Below, piece by piece: positions 34,732-43,946 of a DNA stretch of 64,000 nt. Positions within the stretch are counted from its first letter, which is position 1. Each line of letters begins with the position of its first letter. The position numbers were made by a program, and so were the translations under genes. Source of the DNA: Pseudotabrizicola algicola (GTDB lineage Bacteria; Pseudomonadota; Alphaproteobacteria; Rhodobacterales; Rhodobacteraceae); the NCBI RefSeq assembly GCF_010915705.1, contig NZ_JAAIKE010000001.1, positions 124,001-188,000 of the forward strand. Reading direction: 5' to 3'. Under the pieces are notes generated by a model. That model was not told the origin of the DNA, did no database searches, and saw nothing but the letters and a program-made list of their open reading frames with translations.

Positions 34732-35997
34732 ATGATGGATGTGAAGTCCTTTGGTTCGACCCGGCCACAGCCTGACGCGCGGCCTGCAGCCGTGCGGCCC
34801 GACCTGTCGCGCGGTCGCGGCTATCTTGCGATTCCGGGGCCATCGGTGATGCCGGACCGGGTGCTGAATGCGATGCACCGCGCGGCCCCCAATATCTATG
34901 CGGGTGATCTGACCGAGATGGTGGTGGAGATGTGGCCCGATCTGCGCGCGGTGGCGGGCACCACGCAGCATGTCGCGGCCTATATCGGCAATGGCCATGC
35001 CGCGTGGGAGGCGGCGAATGCCAATCTGTTCAGCAGGGGCGATCTGGCGCTGGTGCTGGCCACGGGGCGCTTTGGCCTTGGCTGGGCGGAAAGCGCGCGG
35101 GCGATGGGTGTCGAGGTGGAGGTGATGGACTTCGGCACCTCGGCCCCGGTCGATATGGCGCGGGTGGAGGCGCGGCTCCGGGCCGACGGGGCGGGCCGGA
35201 TCAAGGCGGTGCTGACGACGCATGTCGACACGTCAAGCTCGGTGCGCACCGATATTGCCGCCTTGCGCGCGGCGATCGATGCGGCGGGGCATCCGGCGCT
35301 GCTCTGTGTGGATTGCATCGCCTCGCTGGGATGTGATGAATACCGCATGGATGACTGGGGCGTCGATCTGACCGTCGCGGCGAGCCAGAAGGGTCTGATG
35401 ACCCCGCCGGGCATGAGCTTTGTCTGGTTTTCGGAAAAGGCGCGGGCGGTGGGGGCGCAGGCCGATCTGCGCACGCCCTATTGGGATTGGCGCAAGCGGG
35501 CCGAGCCGGAGGAGTTCTGGCAGTATTGGGCCGGAACCGCGCCGACGCATCACCTTTACGGTTTGCGCGAGGCGCTGAACATGTTGCATGAAGAGGGCAT
35601 GGCGCAGGTCTGGGCGCGCCACGAGGTGCTGGCCCGCACGGTCTGGGCCGCCTTCGAGGCATGGGGCGCGGGGCATCCGCGGATCGGGCTGAATGTGGCC
35701 GACCCCGCGCATCGCTCGCGCGCGGTGACAGCGGCGCGTCTGGGCGCGCCGGATGCCACGCGCCTGCGCCAGTGGACCGAGGCGCAGGCGGGGGTGACGC
35801 TCGGCATCGGGCTCGGGATGGCTCCGCCCGGCGATCCGGAATGGCACGGCTTTTTGCGGGTGGCGCATATGGGGCATGTCAATGCGCATATGACGCTGGG
35901 CGCGCTGGCGGTGATGGAGGCGGGGCTGATCGCGCTGGACATTCCGCACGGGGCGGGGGCGCTGGACGCGGCGGCGAAGGTGATCGCCGCAGGCTGA
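34732..35997 (+). CDS. Class V pyridoxal-phosphate aminotransferase, alanine/serine-glyoxylate type
   Basis: The 421-residue protein has the PLP lysine in AASQKGLMTPPG (Lys about 220), the AIPGPSVMP motif near residue 33, and the CVDCIASLGCDEYRMDDWGVD block typical of alanine-glyoxylate and serine-glyoxylate aminotransferases and pyridoxamine-pyruvate transaminase. GAAGG precedes two adjacent ATGs (34732 and 34735). Specific substrates cannot be assigned. It is transcribed alone, divergent from the ABC transporter. Confidence 0.85.
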   Translation: MMDVKSFGSTRPQPDARPAAVRPDLSRGRGYLAIPGPSVMPDRVLNAMHRAAPNIYAGDLTEMVVEMWPDLRAVAGTTQHVAAYIGNGHAAWEAANANLFSRGDLALVLATGRFGLGWAESARAMGVEVEVMDFGTSAPVDMARVEARLRADGAGRIKAVLTTHVDTSSSVRTDIAALRAAIDAAGHPALLCVDCIASLGCDEYRMDDWGVDLTVAASQKGLMTPPGMSFVWFSEKARAVGAQADLRTPYWDWRKRAEPEEFWQYWAGTAPTHHLYGLREALNMLHEEGMAQVWARHEVLARTVWAAFEAWGAGHPRIGLNVADPAHRSRAVTAARLGAPDATRLRQWTEAQAGVTLGIGLGMAPPGDPEWHGFLRVAHMGHVNAHMTLGALAVMEAGLIALDIPHGAGALDAAAKVIAAG

Positions 35998-36189
35998 GGC
36001 AGACGATTTTTCTGCGAACAACCGTCGCTTGACGCTCTGGGCGGCGGGCATTCTGCCTTGCGCGGGTGCGGCGCTGCCTGTTTTTTGCGCCGGTGGCGCT
36101 GCGCCTCGTCTGTGCGCGGGTGCGGACTTGGCCCGCGCGGTCTTTGTGCCTATTCTGGGGGCATGCAAAATGACTGTGGTGGCTTGTCC

Positions 36190-36981
36190 ATGTCCCATCC
36201 CTCTGTGCGCCGCCCTGTGGTCGGCATCATCGGCAACATGAGCCTGCTCAACGAGAGCTATCCCGTGCATGCCGGTGGCACGATGAATTCCGAAGCGGTG
36301 GCCGAGGTTGCGGGCTGCCTGCCGCTGATCATCCCGTCCGATCCGCGCCTTGTGTCGGTAGCCGAACTGCTGGAGCTTTGCGATGCCTTCCTGCTGACGG
36401 GCGGGCGGCCCAATGTCCACCCGAGCGAATATGGCGAGGACGAGACGCCCGCGCATGGCAGCTTTGACCGTTGCCGCGATGCGATCACCCTGCCGCTGGT
36501 GCGCGCATGCATCGAACGCGGGCAACCGATCTTGGGGATTTGCCGCGGCTTTCAGGAGGTGAATGTGGCGATGGGGGGAACGCTTTTCCCCGAAATCCGC
36601 GATCTGCCGGGGCGGATGAACCACCGCATGCCGCCCGATGGCACGCTGGAGGAGAAGTTTGCCCTGCGCCATCCGGTGCGCTTTACCCCCGGCGGGGTGT
36701 TCCATCATCTGATGGGGGCCGAGGAGGTGATGACCAATACCCTGCACGGGCAGGGCATCAACCGCCCCGGTGCGCGCATCGTGATCGACGGCACCGCGCC
36801 GGATGGCACCCCCGAGGCGATCTATGTGCAGGGCGCGCCGGGGTTCACGCTTTCGGTGCAGTGGCACCCCGAATGGAACGCGGCGGGCGATCCGGTGTCG
36901 CGCCCCCTGTTCACCGCCTTTGGCCGCGCGGCGGCGGAATGGGCGGCGGGGCGGCGGCCCGCGCTGGCGCGCAGCGCCTGA
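36190..36981 (+). CDS. Peptidase C26/gamma-glutamyl-GABA hydrolase-like class I amidotransferase
   Basis: The 263-residue protein has the class I glutamine amidotransferase triad: nucleophile in LGICRGFQEVNV (Cys about 118) and QWHPEWN near the C-terminus. It resembles PuuD-type gamma-glutamyl-gamma-aminobutyrate hydrolases of polyamine catabolism. ATG 36190 gives the family-like MSHPSVRRPVVGIIGNM; an ATG nine codons upstream (36163) is possible. No putrescine genes are adjacent, so the substrate is inferred from family only. Confidence 0.85.
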   Translation: MSHPSVRRPVVGIIGNMSLLNESYPVHAGGTMNSEAVAEVAGCLPLIIPSDPRLVSVAELLELCDAFLLTGGRPNVHPSEYGEDETPAHGSFDRCRDAITLPLVRACIERGQPILGICRGFQEVNVAMGGTLFPEIRDLPGRMNHRMPPDGTLEEKFALRHPVRFTPGGVFHHLMGAEEVMTNTLHGQGINRPGARIVIDGTAPDGTPEAIYVQGAPGFTLSVQWHPEWNAAGDPVSRPLFTAFGRAAAEWAAGRRPALARSA

Positions 36982-37039
36982 GCGCTTGTTTGCGCTAACG
37001 GGGGCGGTATACTCGCCGCCAGAGCCCGAGGAGGATGCC

Positions 37040-37750
37040 GTGACCCAACCGACCCCCCATTCCATGACGCGCAGCCGGATCAACGAGATCATGGCGGCGG
37101 CGGACGAGATGATCCGCCAGTATGGCTTTGTGCTGCCGCCCTTTGCCTATTGGACGCCCGAGCAGTTCCGCGCGCAGAAGGCGCAGGCGGGGCGCATCAT
37201 CGGATCGCGCATGGGATGGGACATCACCGATTACGGGCAGGGCCGGTTTGACGAGATGGGGCTGTTCCTGTTCACCTTGCGCAATGGCGATCTGGCGGAC
37301 CTCCAGCGCGGGGGCGGCATGTGCTATGCCGAAAAGCTGCTGATTTCGCGTCAGGACCAGCTTTCGCCGATGCATACCCATGTCATCAAGGCCGAGGATA
37401 TCATCAACCGCGGCGGGGCCACGCTGGTGATCGAGCTTTACGGCAGCGACGATCAGGGCCGTTTTGCCCGCGACCGTGGCGGCGTGGTGCGGTGCGACGG
37501 GATCGAGCGCGCCTATGGCCCCGGCGACAAGCTGAAGCTGGCACCCGGCGAGAGCGTGACGTTGATGCCGGGCGACTGGCATGCGTTCTGGGGCGAGGGC
37601 GGCGATGTGCTGATCGGCGAAGTCTCCACGGTGAATGACGATCTGACCGACAATATCTTCGTGGAGCCGATCGGGCGCTTTGCCGAGATCGAGGAAGACG
37701 TGGCGCCGACGCATCTTCTGGTCAGCGATTATGACCGCTGGTTGGCCTGA
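37040..37750 (+). CDS. D-lyxose ketol-isomerase-like cupin protein
   Basis: The protein matches the D-lyxose/D-mannose isomerase family: RSRINEIM near the start, LPPFAYWTPEQF, KLGWD-like RMGWDITDYG, the metal-binding MHTHVIKAEDIINRGG (HxH plus Glu) and HAFWGEGGDVLIGEVSTVND. These manganese-dependent cupins interconvert D-lyxose and D-xylulose. The GTG at 37040 has GAGGAGGA directly upstream and gives 236 residues; an ATG at 37064 (228 residues) is closer to the E. coli homologue (227). A strong terminator follows. Confidence 0.85.
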   Translation: MTQPTPHSMTRSRINEIMAAADEMIRQYGFVLPPFAYWTPEQFRAQKAQAGRIIGSRMGWDITDYGQGRFDEMGLFLFTLRNGDLADLQRGGGMCYAEKLLISRQDQLSPMHTHVIKAEDIINRGGATLVIELYGSDDQGRFARDRGGVVRCDGIERAYGPGDKLKLAPGESVTLMPGDWHAFWGEGGDVLIGEVSTVNDDLTDNIFVEPIGRFAEIEEDVAPTHLLVSDYDRWLA

Positions 37751-37769
37751 CCTTCCCTTCCGGTAAAGG

Positions 37770-37802
37770 AAAACGCGCGCATCGGGGGATGCGCGCGTTT
37801 TT
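37770..37802. terminator. Intrinsic terminator, bidirectional
   Basis: A perfect 13-14-bp inverted repeat (AAACGCGCGCATC/GATGCGCGCGTTT) with a GGGG loop and T-run on the plus strand; the minus strand also has a T-rich flank. It separates the lyxose isomerase-like gene from the convergent transpeptidase gene. Confidence 0.9.
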
Positions 37803-37856
37803 GTTGGGCGAAGGTCCCGATCAGGCCGGCAAGGCTGCGGGCCTGGTTTTGCGGGC

Positions 37857-39017
37857 CTAATTCTGCGGGCAGAGCCCGTTGACCAGCGGCACGGCGCAGG
37901 ATGCAGGAGCGGCGGGGGGTGTTGCCGCGGGCGGCGTGGCCGTCGTGGGCGGTGTGACGCCCGTCGTTGCGGTGGTCGGCGCGGTGGCGCCGGGGGTCAC
38001 AGCGGTGGGCGTTGTGGCCGGCGGTGTCGGCAGCGTCGGGGCGGTGACGGCGGGCGCAAGCGGCGTGGTCAGGGCCGGTGTCGTGCCGGGTGTCACGCTC
38101 GGCGCGGTCGGGGTGGCCGAGGGCGTAACGGGGGGCGTCAGCGGTGCGACGACCGGAGTGGGCTGCGCTGTGCCGGTGGTGGTGTCTGCCGGTGCGGTCG
38201 ACATCGGGCCGGCCAGCGGCGCGGTATCAGCGGCGGGGGCGGGAAGCGTTGCGGCATCGGCGGCGCTGGCGACCGCAGGGGCAGGCGCTTCGGCCGGTTT
38301 TTTCTTCTTGGGAGCAGGCGGCGGCAGTTTCAGGCCCTGTGGCATCTCGCCCTTGGCGGTCAGCACGATGACCTTGGCCCCGTCCGGCACGCGGTTGTAG
38401 AGGTCCATCACGTCCTGATTGATCATGCGGATACAGCCGGAGGAGGCGTTCTTGCCGATCGACCACCAGTCAGGCGTGCCGTGGATGCGGTAGCCGTAAT
38501 CGACACCATTCGTCGTCAGATAGAGCGCGCGCGCGCCAAGCGGGTTGGTCGGCCCGCCGGGCTGGCCCTTTTCCCATTTCGCAAGCTCGGGCTTACGTTC
38601 GATCATTTCTTTCGGCGGGGTCCATGTGGGCCATTGGCGGCGGTTGGTGACAAGCGCCTGACCGGACCATTCAAAGCCTGCCGCGCCGACGGAAATACCG
38701 TAGCGGATCGCCTTGTTGTTGCCGGTGATGAAATAGAGATGCTTGGTCGCCGGATTGATGATGACGGTGCCGGGCGCTTCGGTAGAGGGGAAATCCACGA
38801 TCTGGCGCTGGAATTGCGCGGGCACCTTGGCGGTGTCGATGGCCGGAATGGCGATGCCATTGTCGGAGGTGGCCAGATAGATGCCTTCTTGCGGCACCGA
38901 TGCCGGGGCAGGTGTTGCCGTGGTGGAGGCCGTCGAGGTGGTCGTGGTCGGCACACAGGCCGCCAGACCCGCCGAGACGGTGAAGGCGAGCAAGGCCCGG
39001 AGTGCAAAAGCTGACAT
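37857..39017 (-). CDS. L,D-transpeptidase (YkuD) lipoprotein with long Pro/Thr/Ala tail
   Basis: From ATG 39017 the 386-residue protein starts with a lipoprotein signal (lipobox LAAC, Cys21), a Thr-rich spacer, then a YkuD L,D-transpeptidase domain (about 85-220) with His179 in YRIHGTPDWW and catalytic Cys195 in SSGCIRM. Such enzymes make 3-3 cross-links in peptidoglycan or anchor lipoproteins. After KKKK (about 237-240) comes a 145-residue tail almost wholly of Pro, Thr, Ala, Val and Gly, ending with SCAVPLVNGLCPQN, where two cysteines could form a loop. Confidence 0.9.
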   Translation of the reverse strand: MSAFALRALLAFTVSAGLAACVPTTTTSTASTTATPAPASVPQEGIYLATSDNGIAIPAIDTAKVPAQFQRQIVDFPSTEAPGTVIINPATKHLYFITGNNKAIRYGISVGAAGFEWSGQALVTNRRQWPTWTPPKEMIERKPELAKWEKGQPGGPTNPLGARALYLTTNGVDYGYRIHGTPDWWSIGKNASSGCIRMINQDVMDLYNRVPDGAKVIVLTAKGEMPQGLKLPPPAPKKKKPAEAPAPAVASAADAATLPAPAADTAPLAGPMSTAPADTTTGTAQPTPVVAPLTPPVTPSATPTAPSVTPGTTPALTTPLAPAVTAPTLPTPPATTPTAVTPGATAPTTATTGVTPPTTATPPAATPPAAPASCAVPLVNGLCPQN

Positions 39018-39192
39018 TTGGAATTCCCGTTGACTGTAGAAGCAGAGGCCCGAAAACCCCGTGCGCCGTGTGATCGAGCCTAGCCGAGGTGGCAAGAGAC
39101 GTCAAAGCCCCTGCGCAAAGACTTGCCCAATCACGCCCCGCCTCGCGCAAGCGTGATTTGGTCGCGAAGGGGGCGGGAATCGGCAGCTCGGG

Positions 39193-40389
39193 TCAGGTCA
39201 CCTTGGCGCGGGCCTTGAATTCGGGCCGGTCCCAGCTGCCGCTGGCCATGATCTTGGCAAGGATGGCGACCGCCCCCTCGACATCGGCATCGGAGGTGTA
39301 GAGCGGGGTGAAGCCGAAGCGCAGGATGTCGGGCGCGCGGAAGTCGCCGATCACACCTTGGGCGATCAGCGCCTGCATGATGGCATAGCCTTCGGGGTGG
39401 CGGAAGCTGACCTGACTGCCGCGCTGCGTGGCATCGCGGGGGGAGGCGAGGGCCAGATCGGGGCAGGTGGCCTCGACCCCGGCGATGAAGGCCTCGCAAA
39501 GCGCGACGGAACGCGCGCGCAGGGCCTGCATGTCGACGGTGTCCCAGATGTCGAGACTGGCCTCGAGCGCGGCCAGTTGCAGGATGGGCGGCGTGCCGAC
39601 GCGCATCCGCTCGACCCCTGCGCCGGGGCGGTAGGCCAGATCGAAGGCGAAGGGCGCGGCATGGCCGAGCCAGCCCGACAGCGCGGGCAGCGCCCTGTCC
39701 TGATGGCGGGGAGCGACATAGATGAAGGCCGGACCGCCGGGGCCGGAGTTGAGGTATTTGTAGGTGCAGCCCACCGCAAAGTCGGCCTTGCATCCGGCAA
39801 GTTCCACCGGCAGCGCGCCTGCCGAATGGGCCAGATCCCAGACCGCGATGGCACCTTTTTCGTGGGCAAGCGCGGTGAGTGCCGCCATGTCGTGCATGCG
39901 GCCCGTGCGGTAATCCACCTGCGTCAGCATCAGCACCGCAACCTCGTCGGTGATCGCCCCCGCCACGTCTTCGGGGGCGACGGTGACAAGGCGGTAGTCG
40001 GGGCCGAGGGTGCGGCACAGCCCTTCGGCCATGTAGAGATCGGAGGGGAAGTTGCCGGTGTCGGAGAGGATGACCTTGCGGCCCGGCACCATGTCGAGGG
40101 CGGCGGCAAGGGCCTGATAGACCTTGATCGACAGGGTATCGCCAAGGACGACCGAGTCCGGCTCTGCCCCGATCAGACGGGCGATGCGGTTGCCCTGCTT
40201 CATCGGCTGGTCCATCCAGCCGGCAGCGTTCCAGCCGCGGATGAGCATCTCTCCCCATTCCTTGGTCACGCAATCCGCGACACGGGCGGCGGCGCTGCGC
40301 GGCAGGGGGCCGAGCGAATTGCCGTCAAGGTAGATCACTCCCTCGGGCAGGTGGAACAGGGCGCGGGTGGCTGCAAAATCGGTGGTCAT
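39193..40389 (-). CDS. kynU: Kynureninase
   Basis: KynU cleaves kynurenine to anthranilate and alanine in tryptophan degradation. The 398-residue PLP enzyme has the family N-terminus YLDGNSLGPLP, the RGWNAAGWMD block and the PLP lysine in GCTYKYLNSGPG (Lys about 211). ATG 40389 is preferred over an open upstream extension. No other kynurenine-pathway gene is next to it. It is divergent from pntA. Confidence 0.94.
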   Translation of the reverse strand: MTTDFAATRALFHLPEGVIYLDGNSLGPLPRSAAARVADCVTKEWGEMLIRGWNAAGWMDQPMKQGNRIARLIGAEPDSVVLGDTLSIKVYQALAAALDMVPGRKVILSDTGNFPSDLYMAEGLCRTLGPDYRLVTVAPEDVAGAITDEVAVLMLTQVDYRTGRMHDMAALTALAHEKGAIAVWDLAHSAGALPVELAGCKADFAVGCTYKYLNSGPGGPAFIYVAPRHQDRALPALSGWLGHAAPFAFDLAYRPGAGVERMRVGTPPILQLAALEASLDIWDTVDMQALRARSVALCEAFIAGVEATCPDLALASPRDATQRGSQVSFRHPEGYAIMQALIAQGVIGDFRAPDILRFGFTPLYTSDADVEGAVAILAKIMASGSWDRPEFKARAKVT

Positions 40390-40674
40390 CGGCTGGCCTT
40401 GTGCTGTTTGCAGGCACTTTGGCGAAACTGTCGCGGCGCGCAAGCGACCAGCGCCGCTTTGGCTGTTGCATTTGCAATAAATTTGCCGCTAGCCCATAGC
40501 GAAGGGCGCGGTGCGGGTTGCCTGCTTTGGCCGCGGATGTCGCGATCTGCGATAGAAATGCCGCAAATGTGGAGAAGTGTGTGAAATAATCTTGCGCGGT
40601 GCTAATTGGGTCGCAATAGAGGGCCGGACCTTTGCGGGAACGCAGGGACGGAGCTGAACATCGGGGGAGATACT

Positions 40675-42246
40675 GTGAAGATCGGGGCACCGAAAGAGAT
40701 ATTCGAGGGCGAGAATCGCGTTGCGATGACGCCCGAGTCGGCGGTTCAGCTGATCAAGCTGGGCCATGCCTGTGTGATCGAGACGGGCGCAGGCGCGAAG
40801 GCGGGATTTTCCGATGCGGTCTATCAGGCCGCCGGGGTCGAAGTGGTGCCAAGTGCCGCCGCGCTCTACGAGACCGCCGATGTGGTGGTCAAGGTGCGCG
40901 GACCCGAGGCCGATGAAGCGCGCCTGCTGCGCAGCGGTCAGACGCTGATTTCCTTCTTCTGGCCTGCCCAGAACCCGGATCTGCTGGCGCAGGTGGCGGC
41001 GCAGGGCGCGACCGTGGTGGCGATGGACATGGTGCCGCGCATCAGCCGCGCGCAGAAGATGGATGCGCTGTCCTCGATGGCCAATATCGCGGGCTATCGC
41101 GCGGTGATCGAGGCGGGCAACAACTTTGGCCGCTTTTTCACCGGTCAGGTGACAGCCGCGGGCAAGGTGCCGCCGGCCAAGGTGCTGATCGTGGGGGCGG
41201 GTGTGGCCGGTCTTGCCGCCATCGGCACCAGCGTGAGCCTTGGCGCCATCGTGAATGCCTTTGACGTGCGCCCCGAAGTGGCCGAGCAGATCGAATCGAT
41301 GGGGGCGAGTTTCGTGTTCCTCGAGTTCGAGGAAAAGCAGGACGGCGCCGCAACCGGCGGCTATGCCGCGCCCTCTTCCCCCGAGTTCCGCGAGAAGCAG
41401 CTTGCCAAGTTCCGCGAGCTTGCGCCCGAGATGGATATCGTCATCACCACCGCCCTGATCCCCGGACGGCCCGCGCCGAAGCTGTGGACCGAGGACATGG
41501 TGGCGATGATGAAGCCCGGTTCGGTCATCGTGGACCTTGCCGCCGAACGGGGCGGCAACTGCGACCTGACGGTGCCGGACCAGAAGATCGTGACCGAAAA
41601 CGGCGTGACCGTTGTCGGTTATACCGATTTCCCGAGCCGGATGGCGGCGCAGGCATCGACGCTTTATTCCAACAATATCCGTCACATGCTGGCCGATCTT
41701 ACACCGAAGAAAGATGGTGTGATCGCCCATAACATGGAAGATGACGTGATCCGCGGTGCGACCGTGGCTCATGCGGGCGCGGTGACCTATCCGCCGCCGC
41801 CGCCCAAGGTTGCGGCCATCGCTGCCGCCAAGCCCAAGGAAAAGGTCAAGGAACTGACGCCGGAGGAGCGCCGCGCGCAGGAAACGGCGGCCTTCAAGGC
41901 GCAGACCAAGCAGCAGGTCACGCTTCTGGCGATCGGCGGGGCGCTGATCCTTGCCGCCGGTCTGGTGACGCCGCCGAGCTTCATGCAGCATTTCATCGTG
42001 TTCGTGCTGTCGGTCTTCATCGGGTTCCAGGTGATCTGGAATGTCTCGCACAGCCTGCACACGCCGCTGATGGCGGTGACCAATGCGATCTCGTCCATCG
42101 TGATCCTCGGCGCGCTGATCCAGATCGGGTCGTCGAGCCTGCTCATCACGCTTCTGGCCGCGCTGGGCGTGCTGATGTGTGCCGTCAACATCTTCGGCGG
42201 CTTCCTTGTGACACGGCGCATGCTCGCCATGTTCCAGAAATCGTAA
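40675..42246 (+). CDS. pntA: NAD(P) transhydrogenase subunit alpha
   Basis: PntA holds the NAD(H)-binding domain I plus part of the membrane domain of proton-translocating transhydrogenase. Domain I is about residues 1-380, with [17 protein letters not shown] as the Rossmann motif; a Pro/Lys linker then leads to about four membrane helices. The GTG start ([20 protein letters not shown]) has GGGGGAGA 5 bases upstream and agrees with R. capsulatus PntA; 523 residues. pntB follows 13 bases later. Confidence 0.96.
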   Translation: MKIGAPKEIFEGENRVAMTPESAVQLIKLGHACVIETGAGAKAGFSDAVYQAAGVEVVPSAAALYETADVVVKVRGPEADEARLLRSGQTLISFFWPAQNPDLLAQVAAQGATVVAMDMVPRISRAQKMDALSSMANIAGYRAVIEAGNNFGRFFTGQVTAAGKVPPAKVLIVGAGVAGLAAIGTSVSLGAIVNAFDVRPEVAEQIESMGASFVFLEFEEKQDGAATGGYAAPSSPEFREKQLAKFRELAPEMDIVITTALIPGRPAPKLWTEDMVAMMKPGSVIVDLAAERGGNCDLTVPDQKIVTENGVTVVGYTDFPSRMAAQASTLYSNNIRHMLADLTPKKDGVIAHNMEDDVIRGATVAHAGAVTYPPPPPKVAAIAAAKPKEKVKELTPEERRAQETAAFKAQTKQQVTLLAIGGALILAAGLVTPPSFMQHFIVFVLSVFIGFQVIWNVSHSLHTPLMAVTNAISSIVILGALIQIGSSSLLITLLAALGVLMCAVNIFGGFLVTRRMLAMFQKS

Positions 42247-42259
42247 GGAGACGGGACAG

Positions 42260-43762
42260 ATGGATTACGGTTTCACATTCGCCGCCTATGCGGTTGCGGC
42301 GGTCCTGTTCATCCTGAGCCTTGGCGGGCTGTCGGGGCAGGAGAGCGCCAAGCGCGCGGTCTGGTACGGCATTGCGGGCATGGCGCTTGCGATTGTCGCC
42401 ACGCTGATGGGTCCGGGGCAGGGGTTGTGGGCGGTCAGCCTGATCCTGATCGCCCTTGGCGGGATCGTGGGGTATCAGCTGGCCACCAAGGTGCAGATGA
42501 CCCAGATGCCCGAGCTGGTCGCCATCATGCACAGCCTTGTGGGCCTTGCGGCGGTGTTTGTCGGCTTCAACGCCGATCTGCAGATCAGCGCCGTGACCGG
42601 AATGCTGGCGGGCGCGGGCATCGACCGCTGCGATCCGGTGTTCAGCGCGATCACTTGCGCCGAGAAGTTCGGGCAGGCGGGATTGTTCGATGGCATTTCC
42701 AGCTTTGGCGCGTTGATTGCCAAGAAAACCGCGGTGGAGATCACCATCCTGCGCATCGAATTGGTGCTGGGGATCTGGATCGGCGCGGTGACCTTCACCG
42801 GATCGGTGATTGCCTATGGCAAGCTTGCGGGCAAGGTGAACTCGGCGGCCAAGCAGCTTCCGGGCGGGCATATGCTGAACGCGGCGGCGGCCATCGGGTC
42901 GGTGGTGCTGGCGGCGATGTATCTGAACGACGCGGGAAGCTGGACGCTGATCCTGCTGGCGGTGCTGGCGCTGTTCATCGGCTATCACCTGATCATGGGG
43001 ATCGGCGGGGCCGACATGCCGGTGGTGGTGTCGATGCTGAACAGCTATTCCGGCTGGGCGGCGGCGGCCATCGGCTTCAGCCTTGGCAATGACCTGCTGA
43101 TCGTGGTGGGCGCGCTTGTCGGCTCGTCCGGCGCGATCCTGAGCTACATCATGTGCAAGGCGATGAACCGCAGCTTCATCAGCGTGATCCTTGGCGGCTT
43201 CGGCGGCACTTCGGGGCCGCAGATGGAGGTCACGGGCGAGCAGATTGCGATTGATACCGAAGGTGTGGCGGCGGCGCTGAACGAGGCGGACAGCATCATC
43301 ATCATTCCGGGTTACGGCATGGCGGTGGCGCAGGCGCAGCAATCGGTCAGCGAGTTGACGCGCAAGCTGCGCGCCAAGGGCAAGACGGTGCGCTTTGCCA
43401 TCCATCCCGTCGCGGGGCGTCTGCCGGGGCATATGAACGTGCTTCTGGCCGAGGCGAAGGTGCCCTATGACATCGTGCTGGAGATGGACGAGATCAACGA
43501 GGATTTCCCCTCGACCGATGTGGCCATCGTGATCGGCTCGAACGACATCGTGAACCCGGCGGCGCAGGAAGACCCGAACAGCCCGATTGCCGGGATGCCG
43601 GTGCTGGAGTGCTGGAAGGCCAAGCAGGTGTTTGTCAGCAAGCGCGGGCAGGGAACGGGGTATTCGGGGATCGAGAACCCGCTGTTCTACAAGGACAACA
43701 CGCGGATGTTCTATGGCGATGCCAAGAAGTCGCTGGATGCGCTGTTGCCGTTGATCGACTGA
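42260..43762 (+). CDS. pntB: NAD(P) transhydrogenase subunit beta
   Basis: PntB contributes about nine membrane helices (residues 1-265) and the NADP(H)-binding domain III, with [16 protein letters not shown] and the terminal [11 protein letters not shown]. With PntA it uses the proton gradient to make NADPH, needed for the reductive steps of pigment and carbon fixation. AAGGAGA precedes the ATG. A 13-bp stem hairpin follows. Confidence 0.97.
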   Translation: MDYGFTFAAYAVAAVLFILSLGGLSGQESAKRAVWYGIAGMALAIVATLMGPGQGLWAVSLILIALGGIVGYQLATKVQMTQMPELVAIMHSLVGLAAVFVGFNADLQISAVTGMLAGAGIDRCDPVFSAITCAEKFGQAGLFDGISSFGALIAKKTAVEITILRIELVLGIWIGAVTFTGSVIAYGKLAGKVNSAAKQLPGGHMLNAAAAIGSVVLAAMYLNDAGSWTLILLAVLALFIGYHLIMGIGGADMPVVVSMLNSYSGWAAAAIGFSLGNDLLIVVGALVGSSGAILSYIMCKAMNRSFISVILGGFGGTSGPQMEVTGEQIAIDTEGVAAALNEADSIIIIPGYGMAVAQAQQSVSELTRKLRAKGKTVRFAIHPVAGRLPGHMNVLLAEAKVPYDIVLEMDEINEDFPSTDVAIVIGSNDIVNPAAQEDPNSPIAGMPVLECWKAKQVFVSKRGQGTGYSGIENPLFYKDNTRMFYGDAKKSLDALLPLID

Positions 43763-43791
43763 CCTGCACGGTTATTCTGCGAAAACTCCCC

Positions 43792-43821
43792 CGAAGGCCC
43801 CGGCGTTTGCCGGGGCCTTCG
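43792..43821 (+). terminator. Hairpin terminator after pntB
   Basis: A perfect 13-bp stem (CGAAGGCCCCGGC/GCCGGGGCCTTCG) with GTTT loop lies 29 bases after the pntB stop. There is no T-run, so termination may be partial or factor-assisted. Confidence 0.7.
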
Positions 43822-43842
43822 ACATTCGCGCAACAGCGGCAC

Positions 43843-43860
43843 GGCATACTGGCGTATGCC
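43843..43860. promoter_or_regulatory. Inverted repeat upstream of the DUF3422 gene
   Basis: GGCATAC-TGGC-GTATGCC is a perfect 7-bp inverted repeat, 86 bases before the start at 43947 and close after the pntB hairpin. It could be an operator; nothing else supports this. Confidence 0.3.
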
Positions 43861-43946
43861 TGCAATTCGCTTTTCCACGCGCCGGTCTGCGGCCTAAGTC
43901 TTGGCAGGGGCGGAACGGCCGCCCTGTTGACCGCCGAGTTTGATCC

